A DNA stretch of 64,000 nt from Anaerotardibacter muris (GTDB taxonomy: Bacteria; Actinomycetota; Coriobacteriia; Coriobacteriales; Eggerthellaceae). The notes beneath the pieces are model-generated. The model did no database searches, was not told where the DNA came from, and saw only the letters and a list, made by a program, of their open reading frames with translations. The position numbers and the translations under genes were made by a program. Of this stretch, positions 17,961-26,657 are shown one piece after another; positions within the stretch are counted from its first letter, which is position 1; each line of letters opens with the position of its first letter. The stretch lies in NCBI RefSeq assembly GCF_943192915.1, contig NZ_CALPCD010000003.1, positions 1 to 64,000 on the forward strand, in the 5' to 3' direction.

Positions 17961-18530
17961 GTGGATTCTGGCCTCCATGCAGACGAGCACAAGCCCAGCG
18001 TATTCAGGCGTTTCATAAGTTTTTTGGTGATGCTGGCCATCGTCGTCGCGGGCGCTTGGGTCCTCCGTACGTTCGTGGTCGAACCCTTCCAGATTCCTTC
18101 CGCTTCCATGGAAGAGACCATCATGACCGGCGATATGGTCTTCGCCGAAAAGGTCTCGTACCAATTCTCAGAGCCCGTCCAGGGCGACATCGTGGTATTC
18201 TCCGATCCCTTGGTCCCTTCACGAACCTTGATCAAGCGCATCATCGCGCTTGAGGGCCAGACCATCGACCTGCGTGATGGCAAGGTCTACGTCGATGGGG
18301 TCGAGCTTGATGAACCCTACACGGATGGCTTGCCTACCTATCCGCTCAGCACCGTTGCGAACGTGAATATCGAATATCCCTACAAGGTTCCACAAGGTAC
18401 CGTATGGGTGATGGGCGACAACCGCACCAATTCATCGGATTCGCGCTACTTCGGCCCTATCGAAGAGAGCTCGGTCTTCGGCAAGGCTTTCGCCATCTAC
18501 TGGCCGCTTGACAGCATCGCGCTGCTCTAG
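17961..18530 (+). CDS. lepB: Signal peptidase I
   Basis: A membrane-anchored serine/lysine peptidase of 189 residues that removes signal peptides from exported proteins. One N-terminal transmembrane helix lies at about 18-36. The catalytic Ser49 is in PSASM and the general base Lys92 in RTLIKRIIALEG; the conserved MGDNRTNSSDSRYFGP follows. GTG 17961 is chosen because AAGGAAGG sits 5-6 bases before it; the ATG at 17940 lacks a ribosome site. Substrates with signal peptides are not evident in this window. Confidence 0.93.
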   Translation: MDSGLHADEHKPSVFRRFISFLVMLAIVVAGAWVLRTFVVEPFQIPSASMEETIMTGDMVFAEKVSYQFSEPVQGDIVVFSDPLVPSRTLIKRIIALEGQTIDLRDGKVYVDGVELDEPYTDGLPTYPLSTVANVNIEYPYKVPQGTVWVMGDNRTNSSDSRYFGPIEESSVFGKAFAIYWPLDSIALL

Positions 18531-18599
18531 CCCAGCTAACTACTAAGAAGTGGACGGGCTGGGGTAGAGCCCTTGTCCATGCATGAGATAAGGAGACGC

Positions 18600-19526
18600 A
18601 TGACCACGAACGTCAGCACGAATGCGCGCCCCGATGCGCTCAGTTTCCAAGAGATGATCTTAAGGCTCCAACAGTATTGGGCCGATCAGGGCTGCGTCAT
18701 CCTGCAGCCTTACGATAACGAAGTGGGTGCAGGCACCTTCCATACTGCAACCACCTTGCGCAGTCTTGGTCCCGACACCTGGCGTGCAGCGTATGTGCAA
18801 CCGTGCCGTCGTCCCACAGACGGGCGCTATGGCGAAAACCCGAACCGCATGCAGCATTACTACCAATTCCAGGTCATCCTGAAGCCTTCACCCGATAATG
18901 TGCAGGATCTGTATCTGAACTCACTGCGCACCATCGGTATCGACGTGGAAAAGCACGATATCCGTTTCGTCGAAGACGACTGGGAAAGCCCGACGCTTGG
19001 TGCATGGGGCCTTGGTTGGGAAGTTTGGCTCAACGGCATGGAAGTTACGCAGTTCACCTATTTCCAGCAGGTCGGCGGCTTCGAATGCGACCCCGTTCCT
19101 GCTGAGATCACCTATGGCCTAGAGCGTTTGGCTATGTATATCCAAGGCGTTGACTCGGTCTACGACCTGGTGTGGGCTCGAAGTGCTGACGGAACGGTCT
19201 TCACGTATGGAGATGTTTTCCTAGAGAACGAGCGTGAATTCTCTGCCTACAACTTCGAAGTAGCGGATACCGATCTGCTCTTTGGTGAATTCGATCGCTA
19301 CGAAGCAGAGTGCATCCGCACCTTGGAGGCTGGCTTGCCGCTTCCTGCATACGATTATGTCTTGAAATGTTCGCATGCTTTCAACTTGCTCGATGCACGC
19401 GGCGTCATCAGTGCGACCGAGCGCATGGGCTACATCCTGCGCGTTCGCACCATTGCGAAAGCATGTTGCGCATCCTATTTGGAACACGTGGTCGGCATCA
19501 CGCCCGACGCAGGGGAAGGTGAATAG
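18600..19526 (+). CDS. glyQ: Glycyl-tRNA synthetase alpha subunit
   Basis: The 308-residue catalytic subunit of the bacterial alpha2beta2 glycyl-tRNA synthetase. The family signature is seen at the start: [19 protein letters not shown] then [20 protein letters not shown], plus [20 protein letters not shown]. The ATG at 18600 has TAAGGAG upstream. glyS follows three bases after the stop. Confidence 0.97.
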   Translation: MTTNVSTNARPDALSFQEMILRLQQYWADQGCVILQPYDNEVGAGTFHTATTLRSLGPDTWRAAYVQPCRRPTDGRYGENPNRMQHYYQFQVILKPSPDNVQDLYLNSLRTIGIDVEKHDIRFVEDDWESPTLGAWGLGWEVWLNGMEVTQFTYFQQVGGFECDPVPAEITYGLERLAMYIQGVDSVYDLVWARSADGTVFTYGDVFLENEREFSAYNFEVADTDLLFGEFDRYEAECIRTLEAGLPLPAYDYVLKCSHAFNLLDARGVISATERMGYILRVRTIAKACCASYLEHVVGITPDAGEGE

Positions 19527-19529
19527 ACC

Positions 19530-21605
19530 ATGACGCAAACACGTACGCTCGCTTTTGAGATCGGTGTTGAAGAGATCCCTGCGTTCGACCTGGTCGATGC
19601 TGTCAAGCAGCTTGAGAAGAAGGTTCCGGGTATTTTGGATGAGGCCCGCATCCCTCATGGTGAAGTGCAGGTGTTCGACTCGCCGCGTCGCTTGATCGTG
19701 CTGGTGTCCAAGGTGGCCGATAAGACCGAAGCAGAGACCGAAGTTTTCAAGGGTCCTGCGGTCAAGATCGCCTTCGATGAGAGCGGCGCACCTACGAAGG
19801 CCGCTGAAGGCTTCGCTCGCGGCAAGGGCCTTACCGTGGACGATCTCTATCGCGAAGAGCAGGACGGCACGGAATACGTGTTTGCCAAACGCGAAGTGCC
19901 CGAGGTTCAGGTGGCGACGCTGCTTCCTGGCGTGCTCGAATCCATCATCAAATGCATCGCATGGCCGAAATCACAGCGCTGGGGTTCGCGCCATGAATAC
20001 TTCTCTCGTCCTGTTCGTTGGCTCGTCGCCCTCTTCGGTGATGAAGTGATCGACTTCGAATTCGCAGGCTTGCAGGCAGGCGCTCAGTCCCATGGACATC
20101 GCTTCCTGGCACCTGGCCCATTCGAGGTTGCAAACGCTGATGCGCTGCTCGATGTAGTGCGCGCGGCGAAGGTCGTGCCGTTGCATGCAGAACGTGAAGC
20201 GATCATCCGTGATCAAGTAGCTGCTATCGAGGTCAAAACAGGCTTGAAGGCAGAATTGCCCCCGAAGACGTTGGTCGAGGTCATCAACTTGGCTGAATTC
20301 CCGACTGCGATGGTGGGCACCTTCGACGAGGAATTCCTTGCCGTACCTGAAGAGATCATCGTTGATGCCATGCTCATGCATCAGCGCTATTTCCCCCTCT
20401 ATGACACCAGTGGGAAGCTCACCAACAAGTTCATCGTCGTTTCCAATGGCGATCCTGCCTATACCGAAACCATCGTGGACGGCAATGAGCGCGTGGTGCG
20501 CGCTCGCCTCTACGATGCGAAGTTCTTCTACGATGAGGACTTGAAGCAGCCCCTCGAGGCATATGTACCCGCGCTTGCTGATGTGGTCTTCCAGGAAAAG
20601 CTGGGCACGGTGCTCGACAAGACCCAACGCATCGAGAATATCGTCGATCACTTGGCTGCGGTTGCTGAACTGTCTGCCGAAGATGCGCGTGACGCGAAGC
20701 GTGCAGCGTATCTAGCGAAAGCGGACCTGGTCACGGGTGCAGTAGTGGAATTCACTTCCGTTCAGGGTATCATGGGCTCTTACTATGCTGAAGCGGCGGG
20801 GGAGACCCCTCAGGTAGCGCAGGCTATCGCTCAGCACTATCAGCCGAAGTTCGCAGGCGATGCGCTGCCTGAAACAGTGGTTGGTCAGTTGGTCGCTTTT
20901 GCTGACAAGCTCGATACTATCTGCGGTCTGTTCGCTATCGGTCAAGGCCCTAGCGGCTCGTCCGACCCCTTCGCTATTCGCCGCAGCGCTATCGGCATCG
21001 TCAACATGCTCAACGCTGGCCTGCCCGTTTCGCTCTCTGACGCGATCTCGGTGGCGCTCGATAACTTCACGAACATCGAATTTGACAAAGCCGCAGTCCA
21101 ACAAGAGATCGAGGAATTCTTCATCACGCGTGCGCGCGTCATGGCTCAAGATGCTGGTCATTCCCAAGACGTGATCGAAGCGGTACTTGCAGGCGGCGTG
21201 AAAGAACCTGCAGAGTTCGCTAAGCGTGTCGCCGTGCTCGAACAGTTCCGTTCCACGAATACCGAAGCGCTCCAAGATCTTTCTACCGCATTCGCCCGTG
21301 CGTATAACCTGCGCGATGAAGCAGTGGGAACCGATCTGAATGAAGCGATCCTCGAAGCGGTCGAGACCGAACTGCGTGATGCGATCGTGGCGGCTGATGC
21401 GGCGGTCAATGAAGCCTTGGCTCAGGAAAGCTACGAAGAAGCGCTTCATGGTCTTGCAGCTCTGCGCGAACCGATCGATGGTTTCTTCGAAGCGGTCATG
21501 GTCATGGACGAAGACCCCACCAAGCGCGCGAATCGTCTTGCGCTGCTCAACCGCTTCGTTGATGTCTTCGCTTCAGTAGCGGACTTCTCACACTTGGCAA
21601 AATAA
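19530..21605 (+). CDS. glyS: Glycyl-tRNA synthetase beta subunit
   Basis: The 691-residue partner of GlyQ. It carries the HD-like and tRNA-binding regions; the N-terminus LAFEIGVEEIPAFDLVDAVKQL and the segment SQRWGSRHEYFSRPVRWLVA are family hallmarks. GPSGSSDPFAIRRSAIGIVN lies in the middle. The length is normal. Cotranscribed with glyQ. Its 3' flank carries a large inverted repeat. Confidence 0.96.
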   Translation: MTQTRTLAFEIGVEEIPAFDLVDAVKQLEKKVPGILDEARIPHGEVQVFDSPRRLIVLVSKVADKTEAETEVFKGPAVKIAFDESGAPTKAAEGFARGKGLTVDDLYREEQDGTEYVFAKREVPEVQVATLLPGVLESIIKCIAWPKSQRWGSRHEYFSRPVRWLVALFGDEVIDFEFAGLQAGAQSHGHRFLAPGPFEVANADALLDVVRAAKVVPLHAEREAIIRDQVAAIEVKTGLKAELPPKTLVEVINLAEFPTAMVGTFDEEFLAVPEEIIVDAMLMHQRYFPLYDTSGKLTNKFIVVSNGDPAYTETIVDGNERVVRARLYDAKFFYDEDLKQPLEAYVPALADVVFQEKLGTVLDKTQRIENIVDHLAAVAELSAEDARDAKRAAYLAKADLVTGAVVEFTSVQGIMGSYYAEAAGETPQVAQAIAQHYQPKFAGDALPETVVGQLVAFADKLDTICGLFAIGQGPSGSSDPFAIRRSAIGIVNMLNAGLPVSLSDAISVALDNFTNIEFDKAAVQQEIEEFFITRARVMAQDAGHSQDVIEAVLAGGVKEPAEFAKRVAVLEQFRSTNTEALQDLSTAFARAYNLRDEAVGTDLNEAILEAVETELRDAIVAADAAVNEALAQESYEEALHGLAALREPIDGFFEAVMVMDEDPTKRANRLALLNRFVDVFASVADFSHLAK

Positions 21606-21621
21606 GAAGGTTCCGCCTAGA

Positions 21622-21745
21622 GTGGACAAAATGGGGGCGGGTACCTTTTTGTCCATTCGACCAGAGGAAGATCGAAGGTCCCTCAAGGCTCTTTGTCCTC
21701 CCGTTAGAACGTGGACAAAAAGGTACCCGCCCCCATTTTGTCCAC
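21622..21745. repeat. Large inverted repeat, 35-base arms, GTGGACAAAA class
   Basis: Arms at 21622-21656 and 21711-21745 are reverse complements with one mismatch, separated by 54 bases. Each arm also begins and ends with short GTGGACAAAA/TTTTTGTCCA inverted ends, so each is itself a small palindrome. It is the same core as the hairpin at 1-39. It lies between glyS and the PPDK regulator, where it would form a stable stem in RNA. Confidence 0.88.
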
Positions 21746-21766
21746 ACCTAGAGAAGGGAACGCCTC

Positions 21767-22669
21767 ATGCAGAAGTGGATCGTTCAGGGCAGCCGCCCCA
21801 CGAAGCTCCCTACCATCCATGTGGTCTCCGACTCCACGGGTATCACGGGCAAAGCCATCGCCCGTGCTGCCAGTGCAAGCTTCGGCGAGGTGAACCCCTA
21901 CATCGAAACGCTCCCCAGCATGAAAACACCCCAGGAGCTCACCGAAGAGCTCACGCGTCATCTAGCGCATCATCGTCAGACTCAGGTCCCTGGAACGTTC
22001 ATCATCTTCTATACCCTTGTTGATGAAGAGCTGCGAAACGCCATGCATCGCTTCGTTGAAGAGGCGGGCGAAGATCCTGAAAACCCTGAGGTGATCGCAG
22101 TCGATGCGCTTGCGCAAGCCCATCAGGCGCTCTCAAAGGCAACTAACCGCAAGCCCGTGCCGCATCCCGGTGCGCTCTATTCGGTCAACGACCAGTACTT
22201 CAAGCGTGTTGCTGCTATCGATTTCACCATCAATCACGATGACGGGCGCAACCCCCAAGACCTCACCAAGGCCGATATCGTGCTGGTGGGTGTTTCTCGT
22301 TCTGGCAAGACACCGCTTTCGATCTATCTTTCGCAGCTCGGTTATAAGGTTGCCAACGTCCCGCTCGATGGCGTGACCGAACCACCCAAAGAGCTTTTCG
22401 ACGTGGACCCTTCACGTCTGTTCGGCCTGATGATCTCTCCTGAGCTGCTCGCACAAGTTCGAAGCCGACGTATGTCGAAGGCCGCAGGCAAGGACGCCTA
22501 CGTCGCTGCGTCCTATTCAGAGCTCGAATCGGTCTATTCTGAACTCGAGACCGCGCGTGACCTCATGCGCAAGCTTGGATGCATCATCATCCGCACCGAC
22601 AATCGCGCAATTGAAGAAACCGCGCAGGAGATTTTGCGGTATTATGAGAACTATCATCCGCAGTTTTGA
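21767..22669 (+). CDS. PPDK regulatory protein (bifunctional kinase/Pi-dependent phosphatase)
   Basis: A 300-residue DUF299 protein. Members inactivate pyruvate phosphate dikinase by ADP-dependent phosphorylation of a threonine and reactivate it by Pi-dependent removal. VVSDSTGITGKAIARAA lies near the N-terminus and the P-loop-like GVSRSGKTPLSIYLS begins at 175. Its target, ppdK, starts within about 40 bases of its stop, which favours PPDK over PEP synthase as the substrate. Some call it ppsR/RP1; I leave the symbol blank. Confidence 0.92.
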   Translation: MQKWIVQGSRPTKLPTIHVVSDSTGITGKAIARAASASFGEVNPYIETLPSMKTPQELTEELTRHLAHHRQTQVPGTFIIFYTLVDEELRNAMHRFVEEAGEDPENPEVIAVDALAQAHQALSKATNRKPVPHPGALYSVNDQYFKRVAAIDFTINHDDGRNPQDLTKADIVLVGVSRSGKTPLSIYLSQLGYKVANVPLDGVTEPPKELFDVDPSRLFGLMISPELLAQVRSRRMSKAAGKDAYVAASYSELESVYSELETARDLMRKLGCIIIRTDNRAIEETAQEILRYYENYHPQF

Positions 22670-22707
22670 TTGCGGGGGAGAGGGTTCAGTATTCGTTTAA
22701 GGAGATA

Positions 22708-25428
22708 ATGGTGACTGACCAAGTAAAACGCGTCTACGCTTTTGGTAAAGATGCACAGGGTAACAACGTTACCGAGGGTAATACCAACATGAAGGCGATC
22801 CTCGGTGGCAAAGGTGCGAACCTTGCTGAAATGGCAAACATCGGCCTTCCGGTGCCTCCCGGCTTTACTATTTCTTGTCAGACCTGCATGGAATATGCCA
22901 ACGCAGACAACACGTGGCCTGAAGGCGTGCTCGACACCATTCAGGAATACCGTGAAGACCTTGAAACGCGTATTGGCAAGAAGATCGGCGATGCAGAAGA
23001 TCCGCTGCTCGTCTCCGTTCGCTCTGGTGCTCCCATGTCCATGCCAGGCATGATGGACACGGTCCTGAACCTTGGTCTGAACGATGAATCCATCAATGGT
23101 CTTATCAAGCAGACCGAAAACCCCCGTTTTGCATGGGACTCCTACCGCCGCTTCATCCAGATGTTCTCTAACGTGGTCATGGACCTTGACGGCGACCTGT
23201 TCGAGAACGCTATCAATGTTATGAAGCGCGACCGCGGCGTGGAATCCGACACCGACCTTACTGCAGAAGACCTGCAGGAGCTCGTAGCTGAATTCAAGCG
23301 CATCTTCACCGAGAATGTTGACGCGAACGAATATCCTTCCCTCGTAGTTGACGGCGTTGTTCAATTCCCACAGGATCCTGATGTTCAGCTTCAGCTGGCC
23401 ATCGAAGCGGTCTTCGGCAGCTGGAACAACCCACGTGCAACGCTCTATCGTAAGCAGAACAAGATCTCTGACGATCTGGGCACCGCTGTTAACGTTCAGT
23501 CCATGATCTTCGGCAACAAGGGCGACACGTCTGCAACTGGCGTTGCCTTCACCCGTAACCCCGCTAATGGCGATAAGGAATTCTATGGCGACTACCTGGT
23601 CAACGCCCAGGGCGAAGACGTTGTTGCTGGTATCCGTAACACTTCACCTATCGCAGAGCTCAAGAACACTCCAGGTCTGGAAGAAGCAGGCAAGGAACTT
23701 GAAGGCGTCTTCACGCTGCTGGAGAACCACTTCCGTGATATGTGTGACATCGAATTCACCATCGAGCAGGGCAAGCTCTGGATGCTCCAGACGCGCGTTG
23801 GTAAGCGTACCGCTGCTGCTGCACTGCACATCGCTATCGAAATGGTGGAAGAAGGTCTTATCACCAAGGAAGAAGCGGTCATGCGTGTCGATCCTGAACA
23901 GCTCGACCAGCTGCTTCACCCTCAGTTCGATGCAGATGCTGAATACGATGTTGTGGCAACCGGCCTGAATGCTTCTCCTGGTGCTGCTGTGGGCGAAGCG
24001 GTCTTCTCTGCTGAAGCTGCAGTTGCTGCAGAGGCTGAAGGTCGCAAGACCGTTCTGGTCCGTTGGGAAACCACCCCAGACGACCTTGCTGGCATGATCG
24101 CTGCTGAAGGCATCCTCACCTCGCATGGCGGCAAGACCTCCCACGCTGCGGTCATCGCTCGTGGCATGGGCGCACCTTGCGTTTGTGGTGTCGATGCTCT
24201 GAAGATCGATGCTGAAGCTAAGCAGGCAACCATCGCTGGCACCGACATCGTCATCAAAGAAGGCGACATGATCTCCCTCGACGGTACCACTGGTATCGTG
24301 GTCCTGGGCGCGGTCGATCTGGTTCAGCCTGAGCTCGCAGGTGACCTGGACACCATCCTTGAATGGGCTGACGAAGTTCGCACCATGGGTGTTCGCGCTA
24401 ATGCCGACAATCCCGAAGATGCTCAGCTCGCTCGCTCCTTCGGTGCTCAGGGCATTGGCCTGTGCCGTACCGAGCACATGTTCCTGGGTGATCGCAAGCA
24501 GATCATCCAAACCTTCATCCTGAATGAAAATGAGACCGTCCGCGAAAAGGCAGTGAACGATCTGTTCGCCGCTCAGACTGGCGACTTCCTGGGCATGTTC
24601 GAAGCAATGGACGGCCTGCCTGTTATCGTTCGCTTGCTCGACCCTCCGCTGCATGAGTTCCTGGAAAGCCCTCGCGCGCTCGATGTTGAGATCGCTCGTA
24701 TGGAAGCAACCGGTGCAGATCCTGCCGCTATCGCTCAGAAGCGCCAGCTCATGGAGCAGATCGACTCTTTCGCTGAGCAGAACCCCATGCTCGGTATGCG
24801 CGGTGTTCGCCTGGCTATTATGTATCCGGTCCTGCCTCGCATGCAGGTTCGTGCCATCGCAACCGCTATGGCTCAGCTGAAGAAGAAGGGCCTGAACCCC
24901 AAGCCCGAGATCATGATCCCGTTGGTTTCCGTGAAGCCTGAGCTTGAGAAGCTTCGTGCTATCGCACAGGAAGTTATCGCGGAAGTTGCTGCTGAAGAGG
25001 GCGTAGAGCTGGAGATTCCTATCGGAACCATGATCGAGCTTCCTCGTGCTGCTGTTACGGCTGATGAGATCGCTCAGGCTGCTGATTTCTTCTCCTTCGG
25101 TACCAACGACCTTACGCAGACCACCTTTGGCTTCTCGCGTGACGACGTTGAATCTGAATTCGTCCCGCAGTACCTGGCTGAGCGCCTGCTGCCTTACAAC
25201 CCGTTCGCAACCGTCGATCCTGGCGTTGCGAAGCTGGTGAAGATGGGTGTTGAACTTGGTCACGAAGGTAATCCCGACCTGGTTTGCGGCGTTTGCGGCG
25301 AGCACGGTGGCGATCCTGATTCCGTGAAGATCTTCTACGGTATCGGCCTGGACTACGTCAGCTGCTCTCCCTATCGCGTGCCTCTGGCTCGTCTCGCAGC
25401 TGCTCAGGCAGCCCTGGCTGACAAGTAA
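22708..25428 (+). CDS. ppdK: Pyruvate, phosphate dikinase
   Basis: A 906-residue enzyme interconverting pyruvate + ATP + Pi and PEP + AMP + PPi, a key step in PPi-linked glycolysis or gluconeogenesis of anaerobes. The N-terminal ATP-grasp domain has VRSGAPMSMPGMMDTVLNLG. The phosphohistidine domain shows GGKTSHAAVIARG, with catalytic His479 and the regulatory Thr477. The C-terminal barrel has GTNDLTQTTFGFSRDD and the catalytic Cys863 in GVCGEHGGDP. ATG 22708 and GTG 22711 both fit the AAGGAG site; ATG is listed. Confidence 0.97.
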   Translation: MVTDQVKRVYAFGKDAQGNNVTEGNTNMKAILGGKGANLAEMANIGLPVPPGFTISCQTCMEYANADNTWPEGVLDTIQEYREDLETRIGKKIGDAEDPLLVSVRSGAPMSMPGMMDTVLNLGLNDESINGLIKQTENPRFAWDSYRRFIQMFSNVVMDLDGDLFENAINVMKRDRGVESDTDLTAEDLQELVAEFKRIFTENVDANEYPSLVVDGVVQFPQDPDVQLQLAIEAVFGSWNNPRATLYRKQNKISDDLGTAVNVQSMIFGNKGDTSATGVAFTRNPANGDKEFYGDYLVNAQGEDVVAGIRNTSPIAELKNTPGLEEAGKELEGVFTLLENHFRDMCDIEFTIEQGKLWMLQTRVGKRTAAAALHIAIEMVEEGLITKEEAVMRVDPEQLDQLLHPQFDADAEYDVVATGLNASPGAAVGEAVFSAEAAVAAEAEGRKTVLVRWETTPDDLAGMIAAEGILTSHGGKTSHAAVIARGMGAPCVCGVDALKIDAEAKQATIAGTDIVIKEGDMISLDGTTGIVVLGAVDLVQPELAGDLDTILEWADEVRTMGVRANADNPEDAQLARSFGAQGIGLCRTEHMFLGDRKQIIQTFILNENETVREKAVNDLFAAQTGDFLGMFEAMDGLPVIVRLLDPPLHEFLESPRALDVEIARMEATGADPAAIAQKRQLMEQIDSFAEQNPMLGMRGVRLAIMYPVLPRMQVRAIATAMAQLKKKGLNPKPEIMIPLVSVKPELEKLRAIAQEVIAEVAAEEGVELEIPIGTMIELPRAAVTADEIAQAADFFSFGTNDLTQTTFGFSRDDVESEFVPQYLAERLLPYNPFATVDPGVAKLVKMGVELGHEGNPDLVCGVCGEHGGDPDSVKIFYGIGLDYVSCSPYRVPLARLAAAQAALADK

Positions 25429-25450
25429 GTCGAGTGTCCAACATACAACC

Positions 25451-25480
25451 AAAAGAGGCACCCGAGGGTGCCTCTTTTTA
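25451..25480 (+). terminator. Rho-independent terminator of ppdK
   Basis: AAAAGAGGCACCC pairs perfectly with GGGTGCCTCTTTT (25466-25478), with T-run at the 3' side. It lies 22 bases after the ppdK stop. Confidence 0.93.
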
Positions 25481-25500
25481 TCTTCGCAGATGTCTGAATG

Positions 25501-25590
25501 ATCCCGGACACTTTGACCCCGGCCTCAAACTGTCTCGGACAGAATGGGGCTGGCCCCGAAGTATCCAAGACAGTTTTGCCCCCGGCCCGG
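25501..25590. repeat. GGGGACAG-type palindromic repeat, copy B (diverged)
   Basis: The arm CCCCGGCCTCAAACTGTCTC (517-536) is mirrored by the reverse complement of 25565-25586 (GGGGGCAAAACTGTCTTGGA). It is related to copy D by the shared GTCCGGACACTTTGCCCC-like block. It occupies part of the 518-base stretch between ppdK and ssrA. The rest (25591-25779) shows no gene; it is AT-richer and contains AATATTCCCGAATAGGAATAT-like inverted bits near 25665-25720. Confidence 0.75.
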
Positions 25591-25779
25591 AGTGAAGCGA
25601 CTGGAACCTGTCGAGTATCTTTCTCTTTCATAACGCCTGTTTAGAGATGAATTTGTAGTAATAATATTCCCGAATAGGAATATGCTTGAATATAATATAT
25701 AAAACCTCCCGATTGGGAATATCATGTGACGATGATGAAGCTGGACCACCTTGGGGCTGGTTCTAGGAGTGCCTTCGAT

Positions 25780-25807
25780 TTGACAGAATGCGCTAGGCGC
25801 GTAAAAT
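25780..25807 (+). promoter_or_regulatory. Strong sigma70-type promoter upstream of ssrA
   Basis: TTGACA (25780-25785, consensus), 16 bases, TAAAAT (25802-25807). Transcription would start near 25814, giving a leader of about 130 bases before the mature tmRNA 5' end. The leader contains a hairpin: TGGGACA (25831-25837) with TGTCCCA (25857-25863). Confidence 0.65.
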
Positions 25808-25946
25808 GGATGCTCCCTGTCAGGGAATTTTGGGACACTGAGGGTCAGACCCTTGCTGTCCCAGTGGGTACTTTGAAAACATGCAACTTGCATCATGGCC
25901 GTATGCTTGCGACATTGGTGCGACCAGGCATGCTGGCAACCCATTT

Positions 25947-26319
25947 GGGGGCGACTGGTTTCGACATGGTAGGTTGGATATGAAGAGCAGGTCGTGGTCT
26001 CCTCACCACGTTAAACAGGGGTACCGTCAAATTTAATTGGCAAAACTAACACTCAGAGCGCACCTGCGCTCGCCATGGCTGCTTAATTTAAGCCAGGCTG
26101 TCTAACCGAGGCTTGCTTTCGGCTTCGGGGCGATATTATCTTCAGGAAGCTGCTCCTTGGTACGTCGTTGGTATGACCAAGGCTAAGATCGAACCAGCTA
26201 GGGCAAGCTATTGTGTGTCAATGCACGCGGCTTACCCGAAACCGAATCATTGACTAAGCTTGTAGTGCTTCATTGATGGTCTAGTATGGACCGGAGTTCG
26301 ATTCTCCGCGCCTCCACCA
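25947..26319 (+). ncRNA. ssrA: Transfer-messenger RNA (tmRNA)
   Basis: A 373-base RNA that rescues stalled ribosomes with SmpB. The 5' end GGGGGCGACTGGTTTCGACA pairs with the 3' end CGCCTCC plus ACCA, a seven-pair acceptor stem. The T arm (CGGAG, TTCGATT, CTCCG) is intact and CCA is encoded. The tag frame starts at GGC 26039 and stops with TAA 26084-26086, giving GKTNTQSAPALAMAA after the tRNA-borne alanine. The segment GTTAAACAGGGGTACCGTCAAA before the tag matches the conserved pseudoknot region in part. It is flanked by a consensus promoter and a terminator. Confidence 0.97.
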
Positions 26320-26329
26320 AGAACCAACG

Positions 26330-26366
26330 AAGGCGGATTCTCTTGTTCAGAGGGTCCGCCTTTTTG
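26330..26366 (+). terminator. Rho-independent terminator of ssrA
   Basis: AAGGCGGA (26330-26337) pairs with TCCGCCTT (26355-26362) and is followed by a T-rich run. It starts 10 bases past the tmRNA CCA end. Confidence 0.88.
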
Positions 26367-26372
26367 TTTTGT

Positions 26373-26430
26373 TGGGACACTTTGGGGACGGAGGCAAAAG
26401 TGTCCGCGGGACAGGGGCGAGAGCGTCCCA
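26373..26430. repeat. GGGGACAG-type palindromic repeat, copy C
   Basis: GGACACTTT (26375-26383) pairs with AAAGTGTCC (26397-26405), and the outer TGGGAC (373-378) with GTCCCA (425-430). It shares CACTTTGGGGAC with copies A and E. The remaining DNA to 26657 (about 227 bases) shows no gene; it should hold the promoter of the gad pair, but no convincing -35/-10 pair was found. Confidence 0.75.
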
Positions 26431-26657
26431 GTGTGATCATGCGATCTTTTTCGTCTTGCTCGTACTCCTGCATAGGATCGCGCAGGCGCATAACGCCATG
26501 TCGCCTGTTTCGCAACCGTGACAATTGAAACGCTTCGGCAACGTAGCCAACGCTCCATTCACGAAACGAACAATGTTGCCTTTGAAGGTGGCATTCTATA
26601 GCCAGGGAAAAAGGAGCTGCTTGTGTGCAGCGCGATAGAGGAAAGGGGTGAACGAAA

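Noticed and set aside
21622..22023. 133-codon open frame starting inside the inverted repeat
   Set aside because: It overlaps the PPDK regulator gene in another frame and its first part is repeat DNA; Pro/His-rich translation with no domain.
23644..25461. 605-codon open frame on the - strand
   Set aside because: It lies wholly antisense to ppdK, whose frame shows every family motif. The long antisense frame follows from codon bias; no ribosome site or known domain.
25591..25779. tRNA gene or small RNA near the ssrA promoter
   Set aside because: No T-loop GTTCRA pattern with a matching acceptor stem is present; only short inverted bits.
25726..25983. Open frame of 85 codons on the + strand before the tmRNA
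   Set aside because: It runs across the ssrA promoter and 36 bases into the tmRNA 5' end, has no ribosome site and no recognisable domain; the promoter and RNA explain the DNA.
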